The notes under the pieces are model-generated. The model worked only from the letters and a program-made list of their open reading frames with translations, was not told the origin of the DNA and searched no databases. Positions 50,940 through 58,845 of a stretch of 64,000 bases of DNA are shown in pieces (position 1 is the first letter of the stretch; every line of letters begins with the position of its first letter). The DNA lies in assembly GCF_007655005.1 (NCBI RefSeq), contig NZ_SZVW01000006.1, forward strand, positions 62,001-126,000, given 5' to 3'. Source of the DNA: Streptomyces tibetensis (GTDB lineage Bacteria > Actinomycetota > Actinomycetes > Streptomycetales > Streptomycetaceae). The translations under genes and the position numbers were made by a program.

Positions 50940-52339
50940 GCCGCCTCCAGGGCCTCGGCACGCAGGGCGGCCGCGCGCCGCAGGGCCGCCACGGCCGGGT
51001 CGTCGGGATCGCCCGCCTCGCCGCGCGCGGCCGCGAGGACGTCCTCGACGGTGGTGAGGCCGCCCAGCTCCGCCCGTACCGGCCGCCCGAGCGAGGTCAC
51101 CGCGCCCTCCTGGCGGGAGCGGGTCCGGCAGTGGAAGGCCAGCTCGCACGCGGACAGACACTCGGGCGCGTAGGTCGCCGGGACCGACTCCACGGCCGCC
51201 GCCAGCGCCTCGGCGGGCAGCTCGGGCGAGAAGCAGGTGCCTTCGGGCAGCGCGTCGGCGACGTCCTCGATGCGGGTCAGCCGGGCCAGCTGGCGGGCCG
51301 TCACCGCCCGCTGCTTGCGGATGTCGACGGCGGACGCGGCCGGCAGATTGGAGAAGTCCCGGGGACAGACCAGCAGGACCCGGTGCCGCACCCGCGGCAC
51401 GGGCACGCCCGTCCCATCGGCTCGGGCGTCCCCCTCCTCGCCGAGCGGTGCGGTACCTCCCTCCGGCTCCGCGCCGAGCCGCGCGGCGCCTCCTTCCGGC
51501 TCCACGCCGAGCCGCGCGGCGCCTCCTTCCGGCTCCGCGCCGAGCCGCGCGGTGCCTCCTTCCGGCTCCGCGCCGAGCGGTGCGGCGTCTCCTTCCGGCT
51601 CCGCGCCGAGCCGCGCGGTACCTCCCTCCGGCTCCGCGCCGAGCCGCGCGGCGAGCTCCTCCAGTGCCAGCACGTACACCGCCGCCTGGCGGGCCGCCGC
51701 ACCGACCTTCGCCGGGTCCGCCGAACCGTCCAGCAGCGGGAAGGACTTGATCTCCACGACCGTCCAGCTGCCGTCCGGGTGCACCACCACCGCGTCCGGC
51801 TCCAGGAACGCCGGGGAGCCCGCCACGTCCAGCGCGAGCATCGGATGGTCGAGCAGCGTCCAGGCGCCGGGGTGCGCGGTGGCCTCCCGCAGCTCCAGCT
51901 CCGTACGGGCCGTACGCCCCCGGGGACCGGTCGCCGTCAGGTCGGGCACGCGCGCCTCGACGGGCGGCTCGGCGGACCGGTCGAGCTTCTCGTGCACCAG
52001 TCGCAGCAGCTCCGCGCCGCCGTCGGCCTTGACCTTCGCCTCGAAGGCGTTGCCTCTGGTGAGCGCGAACTGCGACTGCCCGAAGGCCGACGGCGAGCCC
52101 AGCGCACTCGCCAGCGCCGCCTTGTTCACCCCGGCGCCGTCGAGGATCGCGCGCCGCGCACAACCGGGGTTGGCGGCCAGCGCCGCCAGAGCGCGCGCGT
52201 CCAGTGCCTTCGCGGGTACGTCGGGGCCGCGCAGCTCAGCGAGCCGGTGCCGGAGCGCCGTCCCCCGCGTCCTTGGGGGAGGCACCCGGCTCGGCTCCCG
52301 CTCCGAGCCGCGACTCGCGCTGCCGTGGAATTCGCTCAC
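50930..52339 (-). CDS. RecB/Cas4-like PD-(D/E)XK nuclease with C-terminal Cys cluster
   Basis: About 469 residues. The nuclease core is DAVVVHPDGSWTVVEIKSFP (Asp, then ExK) preceded by helices and FLEPDAVVV. C-terminal CLSACELAFHC plus an upstream Cys (GTCFSPELP) resembles the Fe-S cluster cysteines of Cas4/AddB/Dna2 nucleases. Between them an 11-residue tandem repeat (RLGAEPEGGTA, about six copies) interrupts the domain. Start is uncertain: GTG 52339 is used, upstream TTG/GTG are possible, and this region overlaps the end of the PAP2 gene by about 100 bp. First gene of the nuclease - 530-aa protein - helicase operon. Confidence 0.8.
   Translation of the reverse strand: MSEFHGSASRGSEREPSRVPPPRTRGTALRHRLAELRGPDVPAKALDARALAALAANPGCARRAILDGAGVNKAALASALGSPSAFGQSQFALTRGNAFEAKVKADGGAELLRLVHEKLDRSAEPPVEARVPDLTATGPRGRTARTELELREATAHPGAWTLLDHPMLALDVAGSPAFLEPDAVVVHPDGSWTVVEIKSFPLLDGSADPAKVGAAARQAAVYVLALEELAARLGAEPEGGTARLGAEPEGDAAPLGAEPEGGTARLGAEPEGGAARLGVEPEGGAARLGAEPEGGTAPLGEEGDARADGTGVPVPRVRHRVLLVCPRDFSNLPAASAVDIRKQRAVTARQLARLTRIEDVADALPEGTCFSPELPAEALAAAVESVPATYAPECLSACELAFHCRTRSRQEGAVTSLGRPVRAELGGLTTVEDVLAAARGEAGDPDDPAVAALRRAAALRAEALEAACR
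51441..51652. repeat. 33-bp in-frame minisatellite in the nuclease gene
   Basis: About six copies of a 33-bp unit (CCGAGCCGCGCGGYGCCTCC and following) encode RLGAEPEGGTA-type 11-mers. All copies keep frame. Confidence 0.85.
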
Positions 52340-53273
52340 CCGCGGAAGTCTGGCATCCGCCACTGACAATCGAGGAACCTGCGGCGGGAGAGGCGGCTGG
52401 GGAGCCGATGGGAGACGCGGCGGGAGAGGCGGCTGGGGACCCGGTGGGAGAAGCGGCGGGGGAGCGGGTCGGAGAGGTCGTCGCGACCGGTGCCAGCGGC
52501 CGCGTGAACCGCGCCTTGACTCGGTCCGCGGTGCGCATCACCAGCGGTGCCAGCAGCAGCCCGGCGCCCATGACGGCCGCGCCCGCGACCGCGTCGAGGA
52601 AGTAGTGGTTGGCGGTGCCCATGACCACGATCGTCGTGATCAGGGGGTAGGCGACAGCGGCCGCCTTCGTCGCGCGCGTGCCGCCGTAGCGCCACAGCAT
52701 CACTCCGCACCACAGGGCCCAGCCCACGTGCAGACTCGGCATCGCCGCGTACTGGTTGGTCATGTTCCCCATGCCGCGCGGTGCGCTCGCCGCGCCTCCC
52801 CACCAGCCGTACGAGCTGTACTGGGCCATCGTGTCGACGAAGCCGTGGCCGGCGTCGAGGAGCCGGGGCGGGCAGGTCGGCAGCAGCGTGAAGCCGATCA
52901 GACCGATGAGGGTGGACGTCATCAGCCAGGTGCGTGCGGCGCGATAGCGCACGGCCCGGGAGCGGAAGAGCCACACCAGGACGGCCGGTGTGACCAGGTA
53001 GTGCAGCGACGCGTACCAGAAGTCGGCGGGTACCCCTATCCAGGCCTCGCGCGTGAAGAGACGGTTCAGCGGGTGCTCGAAGTTGAGGTACAGCGCCTTC
53101 TCGAAGCGCAGGATCGTCAGACCGTTGTCGACGGCGCCGGAGACGTCGCCGCGGGCGAGGAGCCGGCCGGCCGAGTAGCACGCGTACACCAGAAGGATCA
53201 GCGGCAGCTCGGTCCACCAGCGCAGCCTGGGCGCGGGGGCCGCCTCGGTGCCCGGTGTCTCGGTGTGCGGCAT
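52236..53273 (-). CDS. PAP2-superfamily (Aur1/Ipt1-like) membrane protein
   Basis: 345 residues, about six membrane helices. PAP2 motifs: PPRLLDAGHGF region, PSLHVGWALWCGVML (PSxH) and NHYFLDAVAGAAVMGAG (HxxxD). The family transfers or removes phosphate from lipid or inositol phosphates at the membrane. GGGGGAGG precedes ATG 53273. The last about 80 residues are low-complexity (SPAASPTGSPAASP repeats from a G-rich tandem repeat) and run into the start of the nuclease gene, past a TCCCCC/GGGGGA palindrome. The tail looks like recent repeat expansion rather than part of the fold. Confidence 0.85.
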   Translation of the reverse strand: MPHTETPGTEAAPAPRLRWWTELPLILLVYACYSAGRLLARGDVSGAVDNGLTILRFEKALYLNFEHPLNRLFTREAWIGVPADFWYASLHYLVTPAVLVWLFRSRAVRYRAARTWLMTSTLIGLIGFTLLPTCPPRLLDAGHGFVDTMAQYSSYGWWGGAASAPRGMGNMTNQYAAMPSLHVGWALWCGVMLWRYGGTRATKAAAVAYPLITTIVVMGTANHYFLDAVAGAAVMGAGLLLAPLVMRTADRVKARFTRPLAPVATTSPTRSPAASPTGSPAASPAASPIGSPAASPAAGSSIVSGGCQTSAGERIPRQRESRLGAGAEPGASPKDAGDGAPAPAR

Positions 53274-53460
53274 CCGATCGTCCTCCCCCTTCGTCATCAC
53301 GCGTAACCCGTTCGGCCGTGCCACTGTACGGCGTGGGCGCACGCCCCGGGGTGCGCCTCCGGCCTTCGAAGACGCAGAGATCGCCCCCCGGGTTGCCCCC
53401 GGCGGACGTGCGCGATGATGGTGGAGTTCCCCTTGCGTTGTTCTCCCGGAAAGGTGCCCC

Positions 53461-54054
53461 ATGGCCGCGCGCATCCTGTTGGCCCGCCACGGACAGACCG
53501 AGTGGTCCCTGTCCGGCAAGCACACGGGCAGGACGGACGTGCCGCTTCTGGAGGAGGGCCGGCGCGGCGCCAAGCTGCTCGGCGAGCGCCTGCACCGGGC
53601 GCCGTTCGAGGGCCTGGCCGGCGTCGAGGTGCGCACCAGCCCGCTGGCACGCGCGCGTGAGACCTGCGAACTGGCCGGTTTCGGCGACCGCGCGCGCACC
53701 TGGGACGCGTTGCTGGAGTGGGACTACGGAGCCTACGAGGGCATGACCCCCGCGGACATCCAGGCCGTCCGGCCCGGATGGCTGATCTGGCGCGACGGTG
53801 TGCCGGGCGGGGAGTCGCTGACCGAGGTCACGGCCCGGGCCGACGAGGTGGTCTCCTGGGCCCGCTCCGAGGACCGCGACGTCCTGGTCTTCGCCCACGG
53901 GCACATCCTGCGCTCCATCGGGGCGCGATGGCTCGGTCTCCCGATCGACTTCGCGGCCCGGATACGGCTGAACCCGACGTCGCTGTCGGTGCTGGGCTGG
54001 GCCTACGGGGAACCGGCGATCGAGAGCTGGAACGACGTGGGACACCTCGCGTAG
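53461..54054 (+). CDS. Histidine phosphatase-family (phosphoglycerate-mutase-like) protein
   Basis: 197 residues. RHG motif [12 protein letters not shown] gives the phospho-accepting His; [15 protein letters not shown], the proton-donor Glu in [15 protein letters not shown], and the second His in [22 protein letters not shown] complete the active site. GAAAGG precedes ATG 53461. Cytosolic broad phosphatase; substrate unknown. Followed by a 22-bp repeat array. Confidence 0.92.
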   Translation: MAARILLARHGQTEWSLSGKHTGRTDVPLLEEGRRGAKLLGERLHRAPFEGLAGVEVRTSPLARARETCELAGFGDRARTWDALLEWDYGAYEGMTPADIQAVRPGWLIWRDGVPGGESLTEVTARADEVVSWARSEDRDVLVFAHGHILRSIGARWLGLPIDFAARIRLNPTSLSVLGWAYGEPAIESWNDVGHLA

Positions 54055-54255
54055 CTCTCACGCCCTGCGCGCGGCCGTCGGCTCTCATGCCATGCGCGGC
54101 CGGCTTCCAGGTCACGCGCGGCTGGTCCCCAGGTCACGCGCGACGGGTCCCCAGGTCACGCGCGACTGGCCCCCAGGCCCGCGCGGTCGGCTCCCCGGCC
54201 ATGCGCGGCCGGTTCTCATGCCATGCGCGGCCGACCCTCATGCCATGCGCGGCGC
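54055..54255. repeat. 22-bp tandem repeat, nine copies
   Basis: Nine degenerate copies of a 22-bp unit (for example CTCATGCCATGCGCGGCCGG and CCAGGTCACGCGCGACTGG forms) fill the space between the phosphatase stop and the TPR regulator; the last copy supplies the regulator's stop codon. Confidence 0.85.
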
Positions 54256-55713
54256 CGAGGCGTGCCTCTCCAGGAACGCCGTCACCCCGGTGGCGCGACG
54301 ATGCGGCCGAAGTACCCGGGCCGTCGCCGCCAGCATGGTCTGGACGCGGGACGACTGGACCTCCTCCAGCAGATCCAGCACCCGCATCCCCGCCACCGCA
54401 GCCTCGTCCGGCCGGCCGCCGCGCGCGAGGTCGTCGGCAAGCTCCGCCGTGTACAGGGCGATGTTCCGGGTGAAGTGGGGATCCTGCAGCTCGGCCGCCC
54501 GGCGCGCGTGCCGGGCCGCCCGGGGCCAGTCGCCCAGCGTGGACCAGCACTGCGCCTCCAGGCCCTCCAGTTCGGCCTCCCCGTAGAAGCTCATCCACTC
54601 CGGGTCGGCGTCCGAGGGGCCCCGTTCGAAGAAGGCCTGCGCCCTGGCCAGTGCCTGCTCGCAGCCGACGCGGTCGGCGAGTCCGGCCCAGCCACCCGCC
54701 TCGCGCAGCGCGAGCAGCGACATCAACCGGGCCGAGCCCACGGGCCGGGCGACGCGCTGCGCGGCCTGGGCCGCCCGGACCGCCTCGCGCGGCCGGCCGG
54801 CGTCGCGTGCGAGGAACGCCGTATTGCAGAAGGCGTGCGCCTCCAGTCCGGGATCCCCGGTCATCCGGGCGGTCGCCAGGGCCTCCGCGTAGTGCGAGCG
54901 GGCGTCGTCGAAGCGCCCCGAGTCGTGGGCCAGCCAGCCCACGGAGATGGCCAGTTCACCGGCGCCCGAGTACAGCCGGTCCGCCGTGGTCTGCCGGGTC
55001 GCGCCGGCGTCCAGGAGGGCGTAGGCGGCACGCAGCGGGGCGGCGGCGCGACGGTAGAGGCCGTCGGCCCCGTGCCGGTCGTCGAGCAGCCGGATCCGGC
55101 GGACGGCTTCTTCCAGGGCACCCGCCTCGCTCGCCCCGGCGCGGTGCACGGGGCGGGGCGCTGGGCGGTGCACCGGGCGCTGTGCCGCCGCGGCCTCGCG
55201 GGCGAGGCCGACAGGCCCCAGTGAGGCGGCGGCCACCGTGGCGCCTCCGCCGGTCATGAACGCGCGACGTAGCACGTCGCTCTCCTCGTAGGTGTCGTGC
55301 GGGTGGTACGGGTCGTACGGGTTCCGCGTTGCATACGGTTCGCACGCCCTGCTGGTCTCACTCGTGGCGTTCGCCCGGTTCGTGGTGTGCGGCAGAGGCG
55401 CGTCCTCGGTGTCGCGCGCCCGGCGTCCGCGTACCGACGAGCGGGGCGCGAACCCGAGGTCGGTGAGTGTGCGGCCTGGGAACATGTGCAGGAACACCCG
55501 TTCGTACGCGTAGTTGGGGCAGCGGATCTCGCCCGCCTCGACCCGGCCGATGTACCGCGCGTCACAGCTGACCTGCTCGCCGATCTCGAGCCCGGCCCGG
55601 CGGATCGCCGCGGCGAACTCGGCCGGCGAGCGCTGTCCGCGCAGCCGCCGGAAGGCGAGATTCGGCCGTGGCGGCCGGTTGGGTTGAGATGAGGTCACCG
55701 TTGACGACGCCAT
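54238..55713 (-). CDS. Helix-turn-helix/TPR regulator (NsdA/NsdB-like)
   Basis: 491 residues. N-terminal XRE-like region (NLAFRRLRGQRSPAEFAAAIRRAGLEIGEQVSCDARYIGRVEAGEIRCPNYAYERVF), a disordered His/Tyr/Pro-rich linker, a Tat-signal-like hydrophobic patch (RRAFMTGGGATVAAASLG) and a long TPR array (YSGAGELAISVGWLAHDSGRFDDARSHYAEAL and further repeats). This matches the Streptomyces NsdA/NsdB-type proteins, some of which repress sporulation and antibiotic production. GGGAGGA precedes ATG 55713. Divergent from the small protein at 56011. The C-terminus ends in the repeat array. Which member it is, I cannot say. Confidence 0.8.
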   Translation of the reverse strand: MASSTVTSSQPNRPPRPNLAFRRLRGQRSPAEFAAAIRRAGLEIGEQVSCDARYIGRVEAGEIRCPNYAYERVFLHMFPGRTLTDLGFAPRSSVRGRRARDTEDAPLPHTTNRANATSETSRACEPYATRNPYDPYHPHDTYEESDVLRRAFMTGGGATVAAASLGPVGLAREAAAAQRPVHRPAPRPVHRAGASEAGALEEAVRRIRLLDDRHGADGLYRRAAAPLRAAYALLDAGATRQTTADRLYSGAGELAISVGWLAHDSGRFDDARSHYAEALATARMTGDPGLEAHAFCNTAFLARDAGRPREAVRAAQAAQRVARPVGSARLMSLLALREAGGWAGLADRVGCEQALARAQAFFERGPSDADPEWMSFYGEAELEGLEAQCWSTLGDWPRAARHARRAAELQDPHFTRNIALYTAELADDLARGGRPDEAAVAGMRVLDLLEEVQSSRVQTMLAATARVLRPHRRATGVTAFLERHASAPRMA

Positions 55714-56010
55714 GGCCGGGTCCTCCCGTGCGAACCGTCGAACCATGCCGGATGCGGGGCGACTTGTGGTGAGTTGTCCGCACGGTCTGCCCCGTGTCCG
55801 GCGAGCAAGAACGTACCTGCTGTGATGGAGTCGCCACGCTGGGTTTAGCTACAAACCGGATATCTCATCCGTGATCTGCCATGAAGTGCCATCCTTTGCG
55901 GCTGACTTCCGCCGTAGCCGTTGACGCCCCGCCGCGTTGAACCTCGCGGACCGGGAGGCCCCCGACTCCCGACCGCTCGTCCAAGCAGGGGTTTTCGTGG
56001 TGGAGGCCGG

Positions 56011-56406
56011 ATGGAGACCAGCCGGATCAGCGATCCTCGTACGCCGCCGGGTACACCGGCGGCCGGCTGCGATGTGGTGACGGTGCCGGCCCGGCAGGGG
56101 CTGGAGGCGGTCGACATCCTGCGCCGGGGACCGGCGGACGCGGTGGGCCCCGTCCTGCACGACGACGGCGGTGACACCCTGGGCTTCCTCGTGCCGCCGG
56201 GGACGGCCGCCGCGTGGGACGTGCCGGGGAGCACCTGCACCAGGACCGGCGGACGCGGACCGGCCCTGGCGCCCGAGTCTCCCGTCGAGGGCTCGGACTG
56301 GCTGCTGCCGCCCGGCGAGGCGGACCTCGCGACCGACCCCGCGGTGCTGCGCGAAGCCCTGGGGGAGGCCGCCCGGATGATCAGGGCGGCGGACAGCTGC
56401 CGTTGA
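56011..56406 (+). CDS. Small actinobacterial protein next to TPR regulator, 131 aa
   Basis: GGAGG lies 4 nt before ATG 56011. Core pattern VDILRRGPADAVGPVLHDDGGDTLGFLVPPGTAAAWDVPGSTCTRTGGRGPALAPES...WLLPPGEADLATDPAVLREALGEA is a family often found in Streptomyces beside XRE regulators, usually as a putative partner or antagonist; no biochemical role is known to me. Cytosolic. Divergent from the TPR regulator across about 300 bp. Its stop lies in the first unit of a 37-bp tandem repeat. Confidence 0.75.
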   Translation: METSRISDPRTPPGTPAAGCDVVTVPARQGLEAVDILRRGPADAVGPVLHDDGGDTLGFLVPPGTAAAWDVPGSTCTRTGGRGPALAPESPVEGSDWLLPPGEADLATDPAVLREALGEAARMIRAADSCR

Positions 56407-56505
56407 GGCACCTCGGTCCCGGGCGGCGGACGGCTGCCGTTGAGGCACCTCGGTCCCGGGCGGCGGACGGCTGCCGTTGAGGCCCCTTCGGCCCCGGGCG
56501 GTGGA
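56399..56505. repeat. 37-bp tandem repeat, three copies
   Basis: Units starting at 56399, 56436 and 56473, each beginning GCCGTTGAGG; the first two are nearly identical, the third diverged. The first unit contains the stop codon of the preceding gene, so unit changes would alter its end. Confidence 0.85.
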
Positions 56506-56572
56506 TCGTACCCCCGCTCAGCAGCCCCGCCGGACCGTACGCCCCCCTACAGCTCACCCCGATAATGACCCC

Positions 56573-57442
56573 ATGGGAAAGTCCAAGGGCGGCCGGCGCA
56601 GGCAGGCCGGTGCGGAGGCCGTCGTCGAGAGCGTCGACGGCGGGCTCGCCGAGCTCATCCCGGACCGCGAGCGGGCCCGGGCGTGGACGCTGGTGATCGA
56701 CGGGGCCCCGCAGTCGCACGTCGACCTGGACGACCCGGCGTACCTGTCCTTCGAGTACCAGCGCCGCCTCGGCCATGTGATCGACCTGGTCGCCCCGCCC
56801 GGACGGCCCCTGCACGCCGTGCACCTCGGCGGCGGCGCCCTCACCCTCGCCCGCTACGTCGCCGCCACCCGGCCACGTTCCACCCAGCAGGTCGTCGAAC
56901 GCGACGGCCCCCTCGTCCAACTGGTCCGCCGCGAGCTGCCCTTGGACCCGAACGCGCGCATACGGGTGCGCTCCGCCGACGCCCGCGCGGGCCTCGCCAA
57001 GGTGCCGGACGGCTGGGCCGACCTCGTCATCACCGACGTGTTCAGCGGGGCCCGGACACCGGCCCACCTGACCTCGACCGAGTTCCTCGACGACGTGCGC
57101 AGGGCGCTCAGGCCCGGCGGTGTCTACGCCGCCAACCTCGCCGACGGACCGCCGCTCGCCCACCTGCGCGGCCAGATCGCCACCGCCGCCGCCCGCTTCG
57201 AGCAGCTCGCGCTGGTCGCGGAACCGGCGGTGCTGCGCGGCAAGCGCTTCGGCAACGCCGTCCTGGTCGCCTCCGACCACCCGCTGCCCGTCGCCGAGCT
57301 GACCCGCCTCGCCGCCTCCGACCCGCAGCCCGCCCGGGTCGAACACGGCAGGACCCTCACCGACTTCACCGGTGGGGCCGCGCCCGTCACGGACCTCGCG
57401 GCGGTGGCGTCACCGGCGCCGCCCCCGTCGGTGTTCGGATGA
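56573..57442 (+). CDS. Spermidine-synthase-like SAM-fold protein
   Basis: 289 residues with a Rossmann methyltransferase/aminopropyltransferase core: LHAVHLGGGALTLARYVAATRP (motif I), QVVERDGPLVQLV, IRVRSADARAGL, DLVITDVFSGARTPAHLTSTEFLDDVRRALRPGGVYAANLAD. The polyamine-synthase gatekeeping acids are only partly evident, so the donor could be dcSAM or SAM. A GATAAT hexamer 6 bp upstream of ATG 56573 with no ribosome site suggests a leaderless mRNA. Monocistronic. Confidence 0.8.
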   Translation: MGKSKGGRRRQAGAEAVVESVDGGLAELIPDRERARAWTLVIDGAPQSHVDLDDPAYLSFEYQRRLGHVIDLVAPPGRPLHAVHLGGGALTLARYVAATRPRSTQQVVERDGPLVQLVRRELPLDPNARIRVRSADARAGLAKVPDGWADLVITDVFSGARTPAHLTSTEFLDDVRRALRPGGVYAANLADGPPLAHLRGQIATAAARFEQLALVAEPAVLRGKRFGNAVLVASDHPLPVAELTRLAASDPQPARVEHGRTLTDFTGGAAPVTDLAAVASPAPPPSVFG

Positions 57443-57499
57443 CCGGCTTCGGCGCGCGGCAGACCCGATGACCGGCTGCGACGGTCATCGGGTACCGAC

Positions 57500-58015
57500 T
57501 CAGTAGGTCCCGATCTCCACCCGCGGCGGCCCGTCGTGCCAGGTGCAGAACACCGACACCCGGTCCGCGCCCGAGGAGAACTCCACGCGGATCCACGACT
57601 CCGTCTTCCACACCTGCATCGACCAGCCCGCCCCGGGCGTCGCCGAGACCAGCGAGGCGGACGTCCTCCCGAGGTCGAAGACCGCCCGGCCGCCGTCGGT
57701 GTCGTAGCTCCTGACCCGGCCGGAGGCGGCGGCGGGGGCGGCGGTGCCGGCCGACGGCGTGGGGGAGGGGCTCGGGCCGGCGGCCGCGGGAGGCGTGCTC
57801 GACCGCCGTCGCTCGGGTGCGGGCGTCCGCTCCGGCGGCGTGGCCGACGCCTTCGGCTCCCGCGTGGACGACGCGTCGGCGGCCTTGATGGGCAGGGCGC
57901 GCGGCGGGTCGTAGGCCGTGCCCGCCATCACCGTGTGGACACCCCACCACGACAGCGTGACCGCCGCGCCCGTGGCGAGCAGCCAGGCCAGCACGTGTAC
58001 GAGTCCTCTGCGCAT
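57500..58015 (-). CDS. Membrane-anchored small-domain protein, 171 aa
   Basis: One N-terminal helix (GLVHVLAWLLATGAAVTLSWWGVHTVM), a long Ser/Thr/Pro/Ala linker (SSTREPKASATPPERTPAPERR and following, about 45-100) and a C-terminal beta domain (VRSYDTDGGRAVFDLGRTSASLVSATPGAGWSMQVWKTESWIRVEFSSG, then VSVFCTWHDGPPRVEIG). I recognise this as a conserved Streptomyces protein of unknown function. ATG 58015 is used. Divergent from the two-component system, with which it may share control. Confidence 0.78.
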   Translation of the reverse strand: MRRGLVHVLAWLLATGAAVTLSWWGVHTVMAGTAYDPPRALPIKAADASSTREPKASATPPERTPAPERRRSSTPPAAAGPSPSPTPSAGTAAPAAASGRVRSYDTDGGRAVFDLGRTSASLVSATPGAGWSMQVWKTESWIRVEFSSGADRVSVFCTWHDGPPRVEIGTY

Positions 58016-58146
58016 CGCGGGCCATACTGCCTCACGCGCCCCACGTGTGGCCCGCAAACGGCGCCCTGCGGAGGCCCGTTGTCCCCAGCCGGGGAGTTGT
58101 CCACAGCCCCGCACCCGGCTGTTCGAGATGGCGTACGGTGCGGCGC

Positions 58147-58845
58147 ATGGCAAGTGTGCTCGTGGTCGAGGACGACCAGTTCGTACGCTCGGCGCTGATC
58201 CGGCACCTGACCGACGCCTCGCACACCGTGCGCAGTGTCGGGACGGCACTGGAGGCGCTGCGCGAGGTCGCCCACGTCCGCTTCGACGTGGTGATCCTGG
58301 ACCTCGGACTGCCCGACCTCGACGGTTCCGAGGCCCTGAAGATGCTGCGCGGGATCACGGACGTACCGGTGATCGTCGCCACCGCCCGGGACGACGAGAC
58401 GGAGATCGTCCGGCTGCTCAACGCCGGGGCGGACGACTACCTGACCAAGCCCTTCTCGGTCGAGCACCTCTCGGCCCGCATGGCGGCCGTGCTGCGCCGT
58501 GCCCGCTCCGGCGCCGCGGAAGGGGAGCCGTCCCCCGCGATCCGGGTCGGCGGCCTGACCGTCGACCCGCTGCGCCGCCAGGCCGAGCTGGACGGTGCGC
58601 GACTCGACCTCACCCGCCGCGAGTTCGACCTGCTCGCCTTCCTGGCCCGCCGGCCCGGCGTCGTCGTCCCCCGCAGGGAACTGCTCGCCGAGGTGTGGCA
58701 GCAGTCCTACGGCGACGACCAGACCATCGACGTCCACCTGTCCTGGCTGCGCAGGAAGTTGGGCGAGACGGCGGCCAACCCGCGCTATCTGCACACCCTT
58801 CGGGGCGTCGGAGTGAAGCTCGAACCACCCGGGGCGCCGCGATGA
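58147..58845 (+). CDS. OmpR/PhoB-family response regulator
   Basis: 232 residues. Receiver domain: acidic pocket VVEDDQ, phospho-acceptor Asp in VVILDLGLPDLDG, switch Thr in VIVATARDD and Lys in LTKPF. Winged-helix output domain with LTRREFDLLAFLARRPGVVVPRRELLAEVW and VDVHLSWLRRKLGE-type recognition helix. The stop overlaps the kinase start by ATGA. ATG 58147 is weakly served by a ribosome site. Signal unknown. Confidence 0.93.
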   Translation: MASVLVVEDDQFVRSALIRHLTDASHTVRSVGTALEALREVAHVRFDVVILDLGLPDLDGSEALKMLRGITDVPVIVATARDDETEIVRLLNAGADDYLTKPFSVEHLSARMAAVLRRARSGAAEGEPSPAIRVGGLTVDPLRRQAELDGARLDLTRREFDLLAFLARRPGVVVPRRELLAEVWQQSYGDDQTIDVHLSWLRRKLGETAANPRYLHTLRGVGVKLEPPGAPR

